64,000 bases of DNA from contig JAJPEN010000047.1 in assembly GCA_021166835.1 (NCBI GenBank), positions 143,365-207,364 of the forward strand, given 5' to 3'. Of this stretch, positions 7,202 through 19,245 are shown piece after piece. Each line of letters starts with the position of its first letter. The stretch's first letter is position 1. The notes below the pieces were generated by a model, which did not search any database, was not told the DNA's origin, and was given only the letters and a program-made list of their open reading frames with translations. The DNA comes from Burkholderiaceae bacterium (GTDB taxonomy: Bacteria > Pseudomonadota > Gammaproteobacteria > Burkholderiales > Burkholderiaceae). A program made the position numbers and the translations under genes.

Positions 7202-10200
7202 ATGACCACTTCCCGCCCACAGGACCGCTCGACCGCTCCCGATGTCGCCGACGTTGCCGGCGCCGCCGGCGAATCCGCCGCCGCGCCCGGCGCCCCGAAC
7301 GATCTCGCCAAGAGCTTCGAGCCCGCCGACATCGAATCGCTCTGGTACCCGCTGTGGGAGTCGCGCGGCTACTTCACTGCCGGCAACACCGAAGGCGCGC
7401 CGTCGTTCTCGATCCAGCTGCCGCCGCCGAACGTCACCGGCACGCTGCACATGGGGCATGCGTTCAACCAGACGGTGATGGACGCGCTCACGCGCTACCA
7501 CCGGATGCGCGGCGACAACACGCTGTGGCTGCCGGGCACCGACCACGCCGGCATCGCCACGCAGATCGTCGTCGAGCGCCAGCTGGATGCGCAACGCATC
7601 ACGCGCCACGATCTCGGCCGCGAGAAGTTCGTCGAGCGCGTCTGGGCGTGGAAGGAGGAATCGGGCTCGACGATCACGCGCCAGATGCGCCGCATGGGGG
7701 CCTCCACCGACTGGTCGCTCGAGTACTTCACGATGGACCCGAAGCTGTCGGCCGTCGTGCGCGAAGTGTTCGTGCGGCTGCACGAGCAGGGGCTCATCTA
7801 CCGCGGCAAGCGGCTGGTCAACTGGGATCCGGACCTGCTCACCGCGGTCTCCGACCTCGAGGTCGTCAGCGAGGAGGAAGAGGGCCAGCTCTGGCACATC
7901 CGCTATCCGCTCGCCGACGGCAGCGGCACGATCACCGTGGCGACGACGCGCCCGGAGACGATGCTCGGCGACACCGCGGTGATGGTGCATCCGGAGGACG
8001 AACGCTACGCATCGCTGGTCGGCAGGAGCGTGCTGCTGCCGCTGTCGGGGCCTGGAGACGAACCGGCCTTCGACGCCGCGTCGCTGCCGCTCGAAGCGCT
8101 CGTCGCGCGCGGCACCGAACGCGGATGGCGCGAGATTCCGATCATCGCCGACGCCTACGTCGATCGCGAATTCGGCACCGGCGCGGTGAAGGTCACGCCG
8201 GCGCACGACTTCAACGACTACGCGGTCGGGCAGCGCCACGAGCTGCCGATGATCGGCGTGCTCACGCTGGACGGCCGCATCAACGAAAACGCGTCGCCCC
8301 GCTACCGCGGGCACGGCCGCTTCGACGCGCGCCGGATGATCGTCGCCGACCTCGAAGCGCTCGGACTGCTCGAATCGGTGCGTGCGCACCGGATGATGGT
8401 GCCGCGCGGCGACCGCACGAACGCGGTCATCGAGCCGATGCTCACCGACCAGTGGTTCGTCGCGATGAGCAAGCCCGCGCCCGCCGATTCCCACCTGGCC
8501 GGCGGCAGCATCGCCCAGCGCTCGCTCGAAGCGGTGGCCGACGGGCGCATCCGCTTCGTGCCCGAGAGCTGGAAAGCCACCTACGATCACTGGCTGACCA
8601 ACATCCAGGACTGGTGCATCTCGCGCCAGCTCTGGTGGGGACACCGCATCCCGGCCTGGTACAAGGCCGACGCCGACGGCCAGCCGCTGCACGACGGAAG
8701 CGTCTTCGTCGCGCGCAGCGAGGACGAGGCGCGCGCGCAAGCGCGCGCGGCCGGCTGGAGCGGCGCGCTCGTGCAGGACACCGACGTGCTCGACACGTGG
8801 TTCTCGTCGGCGCTGGTGCCTTTCTCCACGCTCGTCGATCCGAACGAGCCCTTCCGCGACGGGCATCCGAACCTGCTGCCTGCGCTCGCGCGCTACCTGC
8901 CGTCGTCGGTGCTCGTCACCGGCTTCGACATCATCTTCTTCTGGGTGGCGCGCATGGTCATGATGACGCTCGCGTTCACCGGCGAAGTGCCGTTTCGCGA
9001 CGTCTACGTGCACGCGCTCGTGCGCGACGCCGAAGGCCAGAAGATGTCGAAGAGCAAGGGAAACACGCTCGACCCGATCGACCTGATCGACGGCATCCCG
9101 CTCGACGCGCTGGTGGCCAAGCGCACTTACGGGCTGATGAACCCGAAGCAGGCCGCGTCGATCGAGAAACGCACCCGCCACGAATACCCGAAAGGCATTC
9201 CGGCCTTCGGCGCCGACGCGCTGCGCTTCACCTTCGCCTCGCTCGCCGGCCCGGGGCGCAACATCAACTTCGACCTGAACCGTTGCGAGGGCTACCGCAA
9301 CTTCTGCAACAAGCTGTGGAACGCCACCCGCTTCGTGCTGATGCACTGCGAAGGGCGCGACAACGGCTTCGCGCCGCACACCGCCGAGCAGTGCGGGCCG
9401 GGCGGCTATCTGCACTTCGGCACGCTCGAGCACTGGATCGTCTCGCGGCTGCAGCGCACCGAGGCGCAGGTCGAGCGCCACTTCGGCGACTACCGCTTCG
9501 ATCTCGCCGCGCGCGCGATCTACGAGTTCGTCTGGAACGAATACTGCGACTGGTACGTCGAGCTGGCGAAGGTGCAATTGCAGGGCAACGACGAGGCGAG
9601 CGCGCGCGCCACGCGCCGCACGCTGCTGCGCGTGCTCGAAGCGGTGCTGCGGCTGGCGCACCCGATCATTCCCTTCGTCACCGAAGCGCTGTGGCAGAAG
9701 GTCGCGCCGCTGGCGATGCGCTACGGCGAACGCGGCGAGCAGACGCTGTCGGGCGACGACTTGCAGCGAGCGATCGCCGAGCGCCGCTACTCGATCATGA
9801 CGCAGCGCTTCCCGCAGGCCGACGAGTCGCGCATCGACGAGCGCGCCGAGGGCTGGGTTGCCGAACTCGAAGCGATCATCGAAGCCTGCCGCGCGTTGCG
9901 CGCGGAGATGGGCGTTTCGCCCGCGCAGAAGCTGCCGCTGGTCGCCGTCGGCGACGCGCAGCGGCTCGCCGACTTCGCGCCCTACCTGCGCGCGCTCGCG
10001 CGCCTGGAAGAAGTTCGCATCGTCGATCGCCTGCCCGAAGGGTCGATCGCGCCGGTGCAGGTGGTCGGCGAAACGCGCCTGATGCTCGCAATCGAAGTAG
10101 ACGTCGCTGCCGAACGGCAGCGTCTGGACAAGGAGCTCGCGCGGCTGGACGCGGAGATCGGCAAGGCGCAGGCGAAACTCGGGAACGCGAGCTTCGTGGA

Positions 10201-10300
10201 TCGAGCGCCGGCGGCAGTGGTCGAGCAGGAGCGCGCGCGGCTGATGGCGTTCGGCGCTACGCGGGAACGGGTAAACGAGCAGCGGGCGCGGCTGGGGTAG
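7202..10300 (+). CDS. valS: Valyl-tRNA synthetase
   Basis: Class I synthetase that charges tRNA-Val and edits mischarged threonine. The product is 1032 residues, longer than the 951 of E. coli because of an Ala/Pro-rich N-terminal tail of about 35 residues and extra loops. The HIGH signature is HMGH at 83-86 (after PPNVTGTL) and the KMSKS loop is KMSKS at 614-618. An editing (CP1) domain lies between them, an anticodon-binding domain follows, and a C-terminal charged coiled-coil arm spans about 965-1032 ([20 protein letters not shown] region), as expected for ValS. All key residues look intact. Confidence 0.96.
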   Translation: MTTSRPQDRSTAPDVADVAGAAGESAAAPGAPNDLAKSFEPADIESLWYPLWESRGYFTAGNTEGAPSFSIQLPPPNVTGTLHMGHAFNQTVMDALTRYHRMRGDNTLWLPGTDHAGIATQIVVERQLDAQRITRHDLGREKFVERVWAWKEESGSTITRQMRRMGASTDWSLEYFTMDPKLSAVVREVFVRLHEQGLIYRGKRLVNWDPDLLTAVSDLEVVSEEEEGQLWHIRYPLADGSGTITVATTRPETMLGDTAVMVHPEDERYASLVGRSVLLPLSGPGDEPAFDAASLPLEALVARGTERGWREIPIIADAYVDREFGTGAVKVTPAHDFNDYAVGQRHELPMIGVLTLDGRINENASPRYRGHGRFDARRMIVADLEALGLLESVRAHRMMVPRGDRTNAVIEPMLTDQWFVAMSKPAPADSHLAGGSIAQRSLEAVADGRIRFVPESWKATYDHWLTNIQDWCISRQLWWGHRIPAWYKADADGQPLHDGSVFVARSEDEARAQARAAGWSGALVQDTDVLDTWFSSALVPFSTLVDPNEPFRDGHPNLLPALARYLPSSVLVTGFDIIFFWVARMVMMTLAFTGEVPFRDVYVHALVRDAEGQKMSKSKGNTLDPIDLIDGIPLDALVAKRTYGLMNPKQAASIEKRTRHEYPKGIPAFGADALRFTFASLAGPGRNINFDLNRCEGYRNFCNKLWNATRFVLMHCEGRDNGFAPHTAEQCGPGGYLHFGTLEHWIVSRLQRTEAQVERHFGDYRFDLAARAIYEFVWNEYCDWYVELAKVQLQGNDEASARATRRTLLRVLEAVLRLAHPIIPFVTEALWQKVAPLAMRYGERGEQTLSGDDLQRAIAERRYSIMTQRFPQADESRIDERAEGWVAELEAIIEACRALRAEMGVSPAQKLPLVAVGDAQRLADFAPYLRALARLEEVRIVDRLPEGSIAPVQVVGETRLMLAIEVDVAAERQRLDKELARLDAEIGKAQAKLGNASFVDRAPAAVVEQERARLMAFGATRERVNEQRARLG

Positions 10301-10571
10301 GCGCCCGCCGAGGGGTGTCAGGGCGGCGCGGCCTGGCCCACAAGGGGGGTGCGCCGCTTCGAACGCTCCCTTCGCCGCAAAGCGCAGCGTTTTCCGGTGG
10401 GAAGCGATTTACGTAGCGTAAAACGCCGCATCTTGCAGCGCGTGGCGTAAATGCGCCGGCAATGCGGCCGGCCGCGGACGTCTCGCTGGCCTGCTTGCCG
10501 GCTACCGGAGCGCTGTCGGTCTGCCCGGCCTGCGCGCCTACCCGGCGCGCTTCGCCTCGTGCTCCGTCCGC
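10301..10571. other. Convergent valS/tusA intergenic region with hairpins, no gene
   Basis: No coding sequence is supported in this 271-bp gap between the convergent valS and tusA. It holds a perfect inverted repeat TTTACG-TAG-CGTAAA at 10409-10423 and the imperfect hairpin GCATCTTGCAGC at 10429-10440. A near-identical GCATCTCGCAGC occurs at 58803-58814, also past the 3' end of an operon. No T-rich terminator tail is clear. Confidence 0.5.
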
Positions 10572-10814
10572 TCAGCGACGCTTCAAATAGAACGTCCACT
10601 CGCGTTCGCCGACGTCCGTGCGCACCAGCTCGTGCCCGGTCTGGCGAGAGAAGGCCTCGAAGTCGCGCTTCGAGCCCGGGTCGGTGGACATCACCTTCAG
10701 CACCTGCCCGCTGGGCAGGTCGGTGAGCGCCTTCTTCGCGCGCAGGATCGGCAGCGGGCAATTCAGGCCGCGCGCGTCTACTTCGCGATCGAAGTGCACG
10801 TCGTTCTCGGTCAT
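10572..10814 (-). CDS. tusA: TusA/SirA-family sulfur carrier protein
   Basis: An 80-residue TusA-like protein. This family relays persulfide sulfur from cysteine desulfurase to tRNA 2-thiouridine and cofactor pathways. The family motif CPxP is NCPLPILRAKKAL with the persulfide-carrying cysteine at residue 19. A beta-alpha-beta core and a C-terminal strand pair ending EWTFYLKRR complete the fold. It is the last gene of a minus-strand run downstream of alaS, the DUF364-like gene and the NUDIX gene, 59 bp after the NUDIX stop. The symbol is by family; paralogues (YedF, YeeD) share the motif. Confidence 0.85.
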   Translation of the reverse strand: MTENDVHFDREVDARGLNCPLPILRAKKALTDLPSGQVLKVMSTDPGSKRDFEAFSRQTGHELVRTDVGEREWTFYLKRR

Positions 10815-10873
10815 CGGTCTTTCTCGGGAGAAACTGGAGCGAATGCCCCGAGTCTAGCAGCGGGCGCGAGACC

Positions 10874-11410
10874 TCAACCGCCTTCGCCACTCGTTCGCCG
10901 CGGAAGATCGACGAACTCCACCGGAAGCCCGCGCGCGCGCATCCAGTCGGCCACCGCCAGGCCCGTCCCCGCCCGCCACGGCTTCAGCCGCTCGGGCGCG
11001 ACCATCCGGTATTCGACCAGCTCCTCCGACAGGGTCACGGTGCCGCGCGCGATCGCATGGTAGGCGATGATCACCTCGTTCTTGCGCACGAAGTCGTAGA
11101 CGCCGATCAGCGTCGCGCTTTCCACGTCGAGGTCGGTCTCCTCCTTGATCTCGCGCCGGATGCCCTCTTCCGGCGTCTCGCCCGCTTCGAGAAAACCGGT
11201 GATCAGCGCGAACATCTTCGCCGGCCACGCGGCGTTGCGCGCGAGCAGGATCTCGTCGCCGACCTGGACGAGCCCGGCGACCACCGGCGCCGGATTGTTC
11301 CAGTGGGTGAAGCCGCAACCGCGACAGATGCTGCGCTCGCGCCCGCCCACCGTATCGACGGCAAGCGGCTGCGCGCAGCGCGGACAGAAGCGGTAATCGG
11401 GATGCAGCAT
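10874..11410 (-). CDS. NUDIX hydrolase with N-terminal zinc ribbon (NudC-like)
   Basis: A 178-residue NUDIX enzyme expected to hydrolyse a nucleoside diphosphate linked to another moiety, such as NAD(H). A four-cysteine zinc ribbon (C9, C12, C29, C32) precedes the NUDIX box GFLEAGETPEEG...REIKEETDL at about residues 69-91, with the metal-binding REIKEE intact. It is shorter than E. coli NudC (257) and lacks the large N-terminal domain. The start MLHPDYR at 11410 sits directly before the ribbon. It lies between the DUF364-like gene and tusA and is probably cotranscribed with alaS. Confidence 0.85.
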   Translation of the reverse strand: MLHPDYRFCPRCAQPLAVDTVGGRERSICRGCGFTHWNNPAPVVAGLVQVGDEILLARNAAWPAKMFALITGFLEAGETPEEGIRREIKEETDLDVESATLIGVYDFVRKNEVIIAYHAIARGTVTLSEELVEYRMVAPERLKPWRAGTGLAVADWMRARGLPVEFVDLPRRTSGEGG

Positions 11411-11436
11411 CGCGCGACCGTTCGGCTGCGACCGGC

Positions 11437-12303
11437 CTACGTTCCCGACCGCGACGCGATCCGCGCCGCGAGCCGCTCGAACCCGGGATAGCGGTCGCGC
11501 GCGACGACGTATTTCCGCGCGTAGCGCCCCCACGCTTCGCCGCGCGCAACGGCGCCGGCGAAGCCGTCGCGGTCGACGATCGTCGTTCCGCCGAGCAGCG
11601 TGACGCCGCGTGCGAACAGATCGTCGGGCACGCAGCCGCCGCCCGGGCCGACGAGGGCCACCCAGCGCGCTGCGCGCACCGACGCGAGCACCGCGTCGAG
11701 CGTGTCGTTCAGCAGCACGGTCGTCGTGGACAGCACCTTCTCGCAATCGGCCAGATCCGCCGGGTCGAGCGTCACGCGCCAGCCGTCGCGTTCGCCGGCG
11801 AGGCGGCTCTGCAGCTCGAGCACGACGAGCGAGGCGCCGGCTTCGACGATGCGCGGCACCAGGGGCCCGAACAGCCCGACCATGCCGATGCGCTCGCCCG
11901 GCTGCGGGTTCAGCGAGCCGATCGAGTCGGCGGCGGTATCGAGCTCGTAGCCGGCCTGGCGAAAGAAGCGCTGCGAGATCGCGTTGACGGCGGCGAAGCC
12001 GAGCGTTCGACGCACGGGATCGTCGTCGAGATAGCCGCGCGCCAGTTCGAGCGCGGGCATGCCGCGCAACGAGCGCGCCGGGCTGTCGCCGCGCAGGCGC
12101 GCGAAGGTGTCGCCCAGCAGCAGGAACGAAAGGCCGATCGAACCGTCTTCCAGCTCCACGCCGCAGAACTCGGATTCGCGCGATCCCTCGTCGGCGGCGA
12201 GCGGAAGATGCACGGCGGCGACCGCAGGCAGGGGCGCGAGCGCGGCGATCGCCTCGATGCGCCCGAGCAGCTGGTGCGCGAACGCGCGCGGGTTCGTCGA
12301 CAC
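11437..12303 (-). CDS. DUF364-like (putative heavy-metal chelation) protein
   Basis: A 288-residue protein starting at a GTG two bases after the alaS stop, so it is almost certainly cotranscribed with alaS. The N-terminal half (about 1-90) resembles the enolase-like DUF4213 part. The C-terminal half carries the Rossmann-like DUF364 pattern: PGERIGMVGLFGPLVPRI, then LVVLEL, ADCEKVLSTTTVLLNDTLD, WVALVGPGGGCVPDDLFARGV and a final G-rich loop. DUF364 proteins have been suggested to chelate metals or act in cofactor-type chemistry; the reaction is unknown. Family assignment is from recalled motifs. Confidence 0.6.
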   Translation of the reverse strand: MSTNPRAFAHQLLGRIEAIAALAPLPAVAAVHLPLAADEGSRESEFCGVELEDGSIGLSFLLLGDTFARLRGDSPARSLRGMPALELARGYLDDDPVRRTLGFAAVNAISQRFFRQAGYELDTAADSIGSLNPQPGERIGMVGLFGPLVPRIVEAGASLVVLELQSRLAGERDGWRVTLDPADLADCEKVLSTTTVLLNDTLDAVLASVRAARWVALVGPGGGCVPDDLFARGVTLLGGTTIVDRDGFAGAVARGEAWGRYARKYVVARDRYPGFERLAARIASRSGT

Positions 12304-12305
12304 GT

Positions 12306-14924
<2,619 letters not shown>

Positions 14925-15025
14925 TCTGGCTGGGCAAGCGTTTAGGCGAACCGGATATTTTACCTTGGCGCGTGAAGGGTCACGAAGCGCGATACCGGAG
15001 GACGGTACCCCCGGACACCTGACGG

Positions 15026-15041
15026 ATTTTCTTACACCTCC
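15026..15041 (+). promoter_or_regulatory. Upstream motif shared by PEP-CTERM promoters (copy 1)
   Basis: The bases ATTTTCTTACACCTCC lie about 80 bases before the -24 element of the PEP-CTERM gene at 15183. Close copies stand 60-90 bases before the sigma-54 elements of the genes at 26951 and 33296. The distance fits an enhancer site for a sigma-54 activator such as PrsR. That assignment is inferred. Confidence 0.5.
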
Positions 15042-15119
15042 ATGCCCTCGATTGCGATGCGTCTCGTGCTGTGCGCAGCATCACTTTGATCGATAAAGAG
15101 TTTTTTGAGCTGAGCGGTC

Positions 15120-15135
15120 CGGCTCGATTCTTGCT
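15120..15135 (+). promoter_or_regulatory. Sigma-54-like -24/-12 element
   Basis: CGGCTCG-N4-TTGCT keeps the invariant GG (15121-15122) and GC (15133-15134) at the required 12-base offset but has two mismatches to the TGGCACG half. It lies 48 bases before the PEP-CTERM start at 15183. It would be weak evidence alone but is supported by the better copies before the other PEP-CTERM genes. Confidence 0.5.
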
Positions 15136-15182
15136 TACCAAATCACCATCCCGGGTGCATAGTCTCTGCAAGGACCGACCTC

Positions 15183-15974
15183 ATGACCAAGACCTTCACG
15201 CGAACCGCCTGCATGCTGGCACTCACGCTCATTGCGGGCGGGGCATCGGCGGCGCAGATCTACTGGACCGACTGGAGCGGCTCCGATCAGGATCCGGGAC
15301 CCGGTTTCAAGGGCGCCGGCACGATCACGACGTCGACCTCGACGGTCAACGTCACCTACACGAATCCGCAGGGAGTCGGGTTCTATCAGACCGGCGCTGC
15401 CGGGGAGCCGTATTACTACAGCGGCGGCACCGACGGACCCGGCGGCACTTCGCCTTTCACCAGCAGTGCGGTCGACAATCGACCCGCCACCACGGATATC
15501 GTCGCCCTGCGGTATGCGGGGACGCAGACGTTGCAATTCTCGCAGGCGATCGCAAACCCCGTCTTTGCCTACGTAAGCCTGAATGGCAACGGGTACGCCT
15601 TCGACCAGGACTTCGACATTCTCAGTTTCGGTAGCCCCTCCGATGGCAACGCCTGCGGGTACTGGGGCTGTGGAACCTCGTACAAGCAGATCGTTACCGT
15701 CGGCGGTCAAACGGAGTACCAGCTCCTTGGAACCGGCGAACCGCATGGAACCCTGCAGTTCAAGGGAACGTTCGATACCGTGAGTTGGCGCAGCCTCAGC
15801 AACGAGTACTGGAACGGCTTCACCGTGGGAGTTCAAGGTACGGCGATCGAATTCTGCGACGCGAACCCCACGGCGCCTGGTTGTGCGCCTAGCGGTGTAC
15901 CGGTGCCGGCTCCCCTCGCGTTGCTCGGCCTCGGGCTGGTAGGGCTCGCACTCCGGCGGCATCGCCGGTACTGA
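15183..15974 (+). CDS. PEP-CTERM exosortase-substrate surface protein
   Basis: A 263-residue secreted protein. A signal peptide of about 23 residues (ACMLALTLIAGGASAAQ) is followed by a Gly/Thr/Ser/Tyr-rich body without recognised catalytic motif. The C-terminus is a PEP-CTERM-type sorting tail: VPVPAPLALLGLGLVGLAL, then RRHRRY. Exosortase (XrtA/EpsH) would cleave near this motif and hand the protein to the cell surface or exopolysaccharide matrix. No exosortase gene is in the window. Two cysteine pairs (in ACGYWGCG and EFCDANPTAPGCAP) may form disulfides. The gene stands alone behind a sigma-54-like promoter and abuts a CoA-transferase remnant at its 3' end. Confidence 0.82.
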   Translation: MTKTFTRTACMLALTLIAGGASAAQIYWTDWSGSDQDPGPGFKGAGTITTSTSTVNVTYTNPQGVGFYQTGAAGEPYYYSGGTDGPGGTSPFTSSAVDNRPATTDIVALRYAGTQTLQFSQAIANPVFAYVSLNGNGYAFDQDFDILSFGSPSDGNACGYWGCGTSYKQIVTVGGQTEYQLLGTGEPHGTLQFKGTFDTVSWRSLSNEYWNGFTVGVQGTAIEFCDANPTAPGCAPSGVPVPAPLALLGLGLVGLALRRHRRY

Positions 15975-15981
15975 AACACGA

Positions 15982-16306
15982 TTCGAGCGGCCCGCGCATT
16001 CCTGGCTTGAGACCTGGGGCGCGGGCGTCCCCTGCGGACCGATCAACGATCTGATCAAACGATCTCGCGCAGGGGTTCGACAACGAGCAGGTGCGCGTGC
16101 GCGGCATGTGCACCGCGCTCGAAAGCGACGACGCCGGCGCGATCCCGCTCGTCGCCAACCCGATGAGGATGAGCGCGGCGCCGCCTTCGTACCGGATGGC
16201 GCCGCCGCGCGTCGGCCAGCACACGACGCAGGTGCTGCGCGAGCTGCTCGGCTACGACGACGACGCGATCCGCGCGGCGCAGGGAACGGGACAGGCGAAC
16301 CTCTGA
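15982..16306 (+). pseudogene. C-terminal remnant of a CaiB/BaiF-type CoA-transferase, frameshifted
   Basis: Two reading frames together spell the C-terminus of a family III CoA-transferase. The first frame gives FERPAHSWLETWGAGVPCGPINDL (the conserved GVPCGPIN motif); the second, from about 16055, gives NDLAQGFDNEQVRVRGM and PLVANPMRMS, ending at the stop 16306. The frames meet at a near-perfect duplication (gatcaacgatct, gatcaaacgatct) of 12-13 bases that breaks the frame. Only about 105 of roughly 400 residues remain; the N-terminal part with the catalytic Asp is absent. The remnant begins eight bases after the PEP-CTERM stop, so that gene or its segment replaced the missing part. Intact relatives commonly sit beside Bug receptors, as this one does. 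Confidence 0.75.
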
Positions 16307-16398
16307 TCGCGCGGCCCGCGGTCGTATCATCGCCCCGTTTCGCGCATTGCCGTCGCACCGGCCGCGCCCGTCTTCCATTCTCTTCGCAGGAGTCCTCG

Positions 16399-17421
16399 AT
16401 GTCCCGCCTTCCCTCGTCGCTTCGACGCCGCCTGGTCGCGCTGCCCACGGCAATCGCGCTCGCCGGCGTCGCCGCCGTCGCTTCGCTGTCGTCGACTGCG
16501 TCGGCGCAGTCGTGGCCCGAGCGCCCGATCCGCTACGTCGTCCCGTATCCGCCCGGCGGGCCGCTCGACCTGGTCGCGCGCGCGCTCGCCGAGAAGCTCG
16601 ACGCGTCGCTCGGCCAGCGGGTGGTCGTGGAGAACAAGCCGGGCGCCGGCGGCAACATCGGCGCGGACCTGGTCGCGAAAGCGCCGCCCGACGGCTATGC
16701 GATCGTGATGGGCGCGGTGGCGACGCACGCGATCAACCCGTATCTCTACGCGAAGATGCCTTACGACGCGAACGCCGATTTCGCGCCGATCACGCGCATC
16801 GCGAGCGTGCCGAACGTGCTCGTGATGAACCCGGAAACCGCGGCGAAACTCGGCGTAAACAGTGTTGCCGACCTGATCGCCTACGCGAAACGCAATCCGG
16901 GCAAGCTCAACTACGCATCGGGCAGCAACGGCAGCGCGGGGCATCTAGCCGGCGAGCTGCTCGAATCGATGGCCGACATCGCCGCCGTCCACATCCCCTA
17001 CAAGGGCGCGGCGCCCGCGCAGTTGAGCCTGCTGTCGGGCGAGACCGACTTCCTGTTCGACAACCTCGCCTCGGCCGCGCCGCAGATCCGCGCCGGCAAG
17101 CTGAAGGCGCTCGCGGTGACGACGAGCGAGCGTTCCAGCTTCTTCCCCGAACTGCCGACGATGTCGGAGAGCGGCCTGAAGGGCTTCGACATCGACACCT
17201 GGTTCGGCGTCTTCGCGCCGGCCGGCACGCCGAAGGCGGTGATCGAGCGCCTGCACGACGAGTTCGCGCGCGCACTGGCGAGTCCGGAGATCGTCGAGCG
17301 GCTGTCGAAGATGGGGGCGAAGCCCGCGCCGATGTCGCCGCAGGCTTTCGCCGAGTTCGTGCGCGCCGAGCAGCAGAAGTACGAGAAGATCGTGAAGGCA
17401 TCGGGCGCGCGGATCGACTGA
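16399..17421 (+). CDS. Bug-family (TctC-like) periplasmic solute-binding protein
   Basis: A 340-residue periplasmic receptor of the tripartite tricarboxylate transporter family, called Bug in Bordetella. A signal peptide ends near SASAQ (about residue 37). The mature part opens with WPERPIRYVVPYPPGGPLDLVAR and continues with VVVENKPGAGGNIGADLVAKAPPDGY, both signatures of the family; HIPYKGAAPAQL is the third. Its ligand would be a carboxylate, but specificity cannot be read. No tctA/tctB membrane genes are adjacent, so it is an orphan. It follows the broken CoA-transferase, which was probably once in the same operon. Confidence 0.9.
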   Translation: MSRLPSSLRRRLVALPTAIALAGVAAVASLSSTASAQSWPERPIRYVVPYPPGGPLDLVARALAEKLDASLGQRVVVENKPGAGGNIGADLVAKAPPDGYAIVMGAVATHAINPYLYAKMPYDANADFAPITRIASVPNVLVMNPETAAKLGVNSVADLIAYAKRNPGKLNYASGSNGSAGHLAGELLESMADIAAVHIPYKGAAPAQLSLLSGETDFLFDNLASAAPQIRAGKLKALAVTTSERSSFFPELPTMSESGLKGFDIDTWFGVFAPAGTPKAVIERLHDEFARALASPEIVERLSKMGAKPAPMSPQAFAEFVRAEQQKYEKIVKASGARID

Positions 17422-17489
17422 GCTGCGCAACCGGGCTGCGCGACACAGCTGCGCGGCCCGCGCGCGCATCGTCGGGCTGCGCGCGGCGC

Positions 17490-18470
17490 TCAGCGCAGCG
17501 ACACGTTCGCCTGTCGCACGAGCTTCTCCCAACGGTCGAGCTCCGCGTGCATGTCGCGCGCCAGCTCTTCCGACGAGCCGGGACTGGGGATCGCCCCCTG
17601 CTTCGTCAGCGTCTCCACCACGGCCGGGTCGCCGAGCGCCTTGCGCGCCCCGGCATCGATTCGCGCCACGACCTCGGCAGGAGTTCCCGCCGGCGCGAGC
17701 AGGAACAGCCGCGGCGACGCATCGAAACCGGGCAGCCAGTCGGCGATCGGGCGCCAGCCCGGAGCATCGCGCAACGGGTGCGGACTGGTGACGCCGATCA
17801 CGCGGATGCGGCCCGCCTTCTCGTGCGACAGCGCGGCGGCCGCGCTGATCACGCCGATCGGAACCTGCCCGCTGATGACGTCGGGGATGATCTGCGCGGC
17901 CCCGCGATACGGCAGGTGCACGAGGCGGATCCCCGCCTGCGACTGCAGATACTCCATCGCCAGGTGATGCACGGTGCCGATGCCCGAAGTTGCGTAAATC
18001 AGCTCCTTGCCCGCCTTCGACTGGCGCGCGAGGTCCTCGAGCGAGCCGATGCCCGCGCTCGGGTTCACCGCGATCGTCAGCGGCGCGATCGCGACCGCCG
18101 ACACCGGAACGAAGCTGCGCAACGGATCGAAGTTCACCTTGCTCATCGCCTTCGACGCAATGAGCAGCGACGAATCGGCGAGCATCAGCGTGTAGCCGTC
18201 GGCTGCCGACGTGGCGAGCAGCTCCGCGGCGATCGTGCTCGAAGCACCAGGCCGGTTCTCGACGACGACGCTCTGCCCCAGTTGTGCTCCGAGCCGCTCG
18301 GCGAGCGTACGTGCGATCGCGTCGGCGCCCCCGCCGGCGGAGAAACCGACCAGGATGCGCACCGGACGCGACGGCCAGTTTTCCGCGAGGGCCGGCCGGA
18401 ACGGCAATGCAGCCAGCGTTGCGGCCGCGGCCGCGATGCCGACGAATCGGCGACGTGCTCGATGACTCAT
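17490..18470 (-). CDS. Bug-family (TctC-like) periplasmic solute-binding protein
   Basis: A 326-residue orphan receptor of the TctC/Bug family with a twin-arginine-flavoured signal peptide (MSHRARRRFVGIAAAAATL, cleavage near PALAE). Family signatures are WPSRPVRILVGFSAGGGADAIAR, VVVENRPGASSTIAAELLA and LVHLPYRGAAQIIPDVI. The start at 18470 is the ATG that opens the signal peptide. It lies 55 bp downstream of an internally deleted enolase-superfamily gene on the same strand. It probably served uptake of that enzyme's substrate; it is itself intact. The ligand is unknown. Confidence 0.9.
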   Translation of the reverse strand: MSHRARRRFVGIAAAAATLAALPFRPALAENWPSRPVRILVGFSAGGGADAIARTLAERLGAQLGQSVVVENRPGASSTIAAELLATSAADGYTLMLADSSLLIASKAMSKVNFDPLRSFVPVSAVAIAPLTIAVNPSAGIGSLEDLARQSKAGKELIYATSGIGTVHHLAMEYLQSQAGIRLVHLPYRGAAQIIPDVISGQVPIGVISAAAALSHEKAGRIRVIGVTSPHPLRDAPGWRPIADWLPGFDASPRLFLLAPAGTPAEVVARIDAGARKALGDPAVVETLTKQGAIPSPGSSEELARDMHAELDRWEKLVRQANVSLR

Positions 18471-18525
18471 GATGCGAAGCTCCTTCCAGTGCTTTCTTTC
18501 GACGACCGAAGACCGTCGGCAGCGT

Positions 18526-19137
18526 TCAGGCCTTGCCGGCACCGCGCGACAGCGGACGGCGCGCCAGCTCGGCAACGGCGTCCCAGTCGGGCTCGATGCC
18601 GAAGCCCGGCGCCTCACCCGGTTCGAGCCAGCCGTCGTGCGCGGCCGGCAGTCCGCGATAGATCTGCTTGTACAGCAGCACGGCGCTGCGGTGATACTCG
18701 ACGAAGCCGCCGTGCGACAGCCCGGCGTGCAGATGCATGTTGTGGAACGGCCAGGCACCGCCATTGGCGATCGCCACGTTGAACGCCTGCGCCGCACCGG
18801 CGATGCGCAGGCACTGCGTGAGCCCGCCGGTGATCGCGACGTTCGGCTGCGCGATGTCGACGGCATTCGCGACGAAGAAGTCGACGAAGCGCGAGGCCAG
18901 CCCCTCGTTCTGTCCGGCCATCGGATCCATGCCGATCACGGCAGGCGCAGCGACCTGGTCGATGGCCGCGGCAACGATCTCCTCCTCGGTGATCGCCGTG
19001 AAGCCGGTGCCGACGGCCCCGTCGTCGGCTTCCAGTCGAACGAGAACACACGACAGGTTCGTCCGCTTCGAGGCGGCCTCCGTGTCGAGCGTCATCTCGA
19101 CATTCAGCGGGATCGCCCGGCAACTCGTGATCTTCAT
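18526..19137 (-). pseudogene. Internally deleted mandelate racemase/muconate lactonizing-type enzyme
   Basis: Only 203 residues against about 360-390 for the family, although both ends are intact. Residues 1-72 form the usual N-terminal capping domain (MKITSCRAIPLNVEM... and GFTAITEEEI). At about residue 73 the reading jumps to GQNEGLASRFVDFFVANAVDI, which belongs near residue 240 of a full enzyme, and then runs to a normal C-terminus (QPNVAITGG, FHNMHLHAGLSHG). The missing middle holds the KxK catalytic lysine and the first two metal-binding acids of the enolase superfamily, so the product should be inactive. The deletion is in frame. It is divergent from the arylmalonate decarboxylase gene and upstream of a Bug receptor. 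Confidence 0.7.
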
Positions 19138-19245
19138 CGACGCACCCGAGTCTGCGAAACCGGCAGGCTACCAGCCTGCGTTATCGTTGTGCGGCGACGC
19201 GCGCGACACGCGCGCGGTCGGACCGAAAATCGACAGGAGAGCTGC

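Noticed and set aside
6635..9661. Minus-strand frame of about 1000 codons opposite valS
   Set aside because: Composition is typical of the reverse complement of a GC-rich synthetase; no domain is visible and valS on the other strand is complete.
16399..18470. A complete tripartite tricarboxylate transporter (tctABC)
   Set aside because: Only TctC-like receptors are present; no large TctA or small TctB membrane gene is found here or next to the receptor at 51002.
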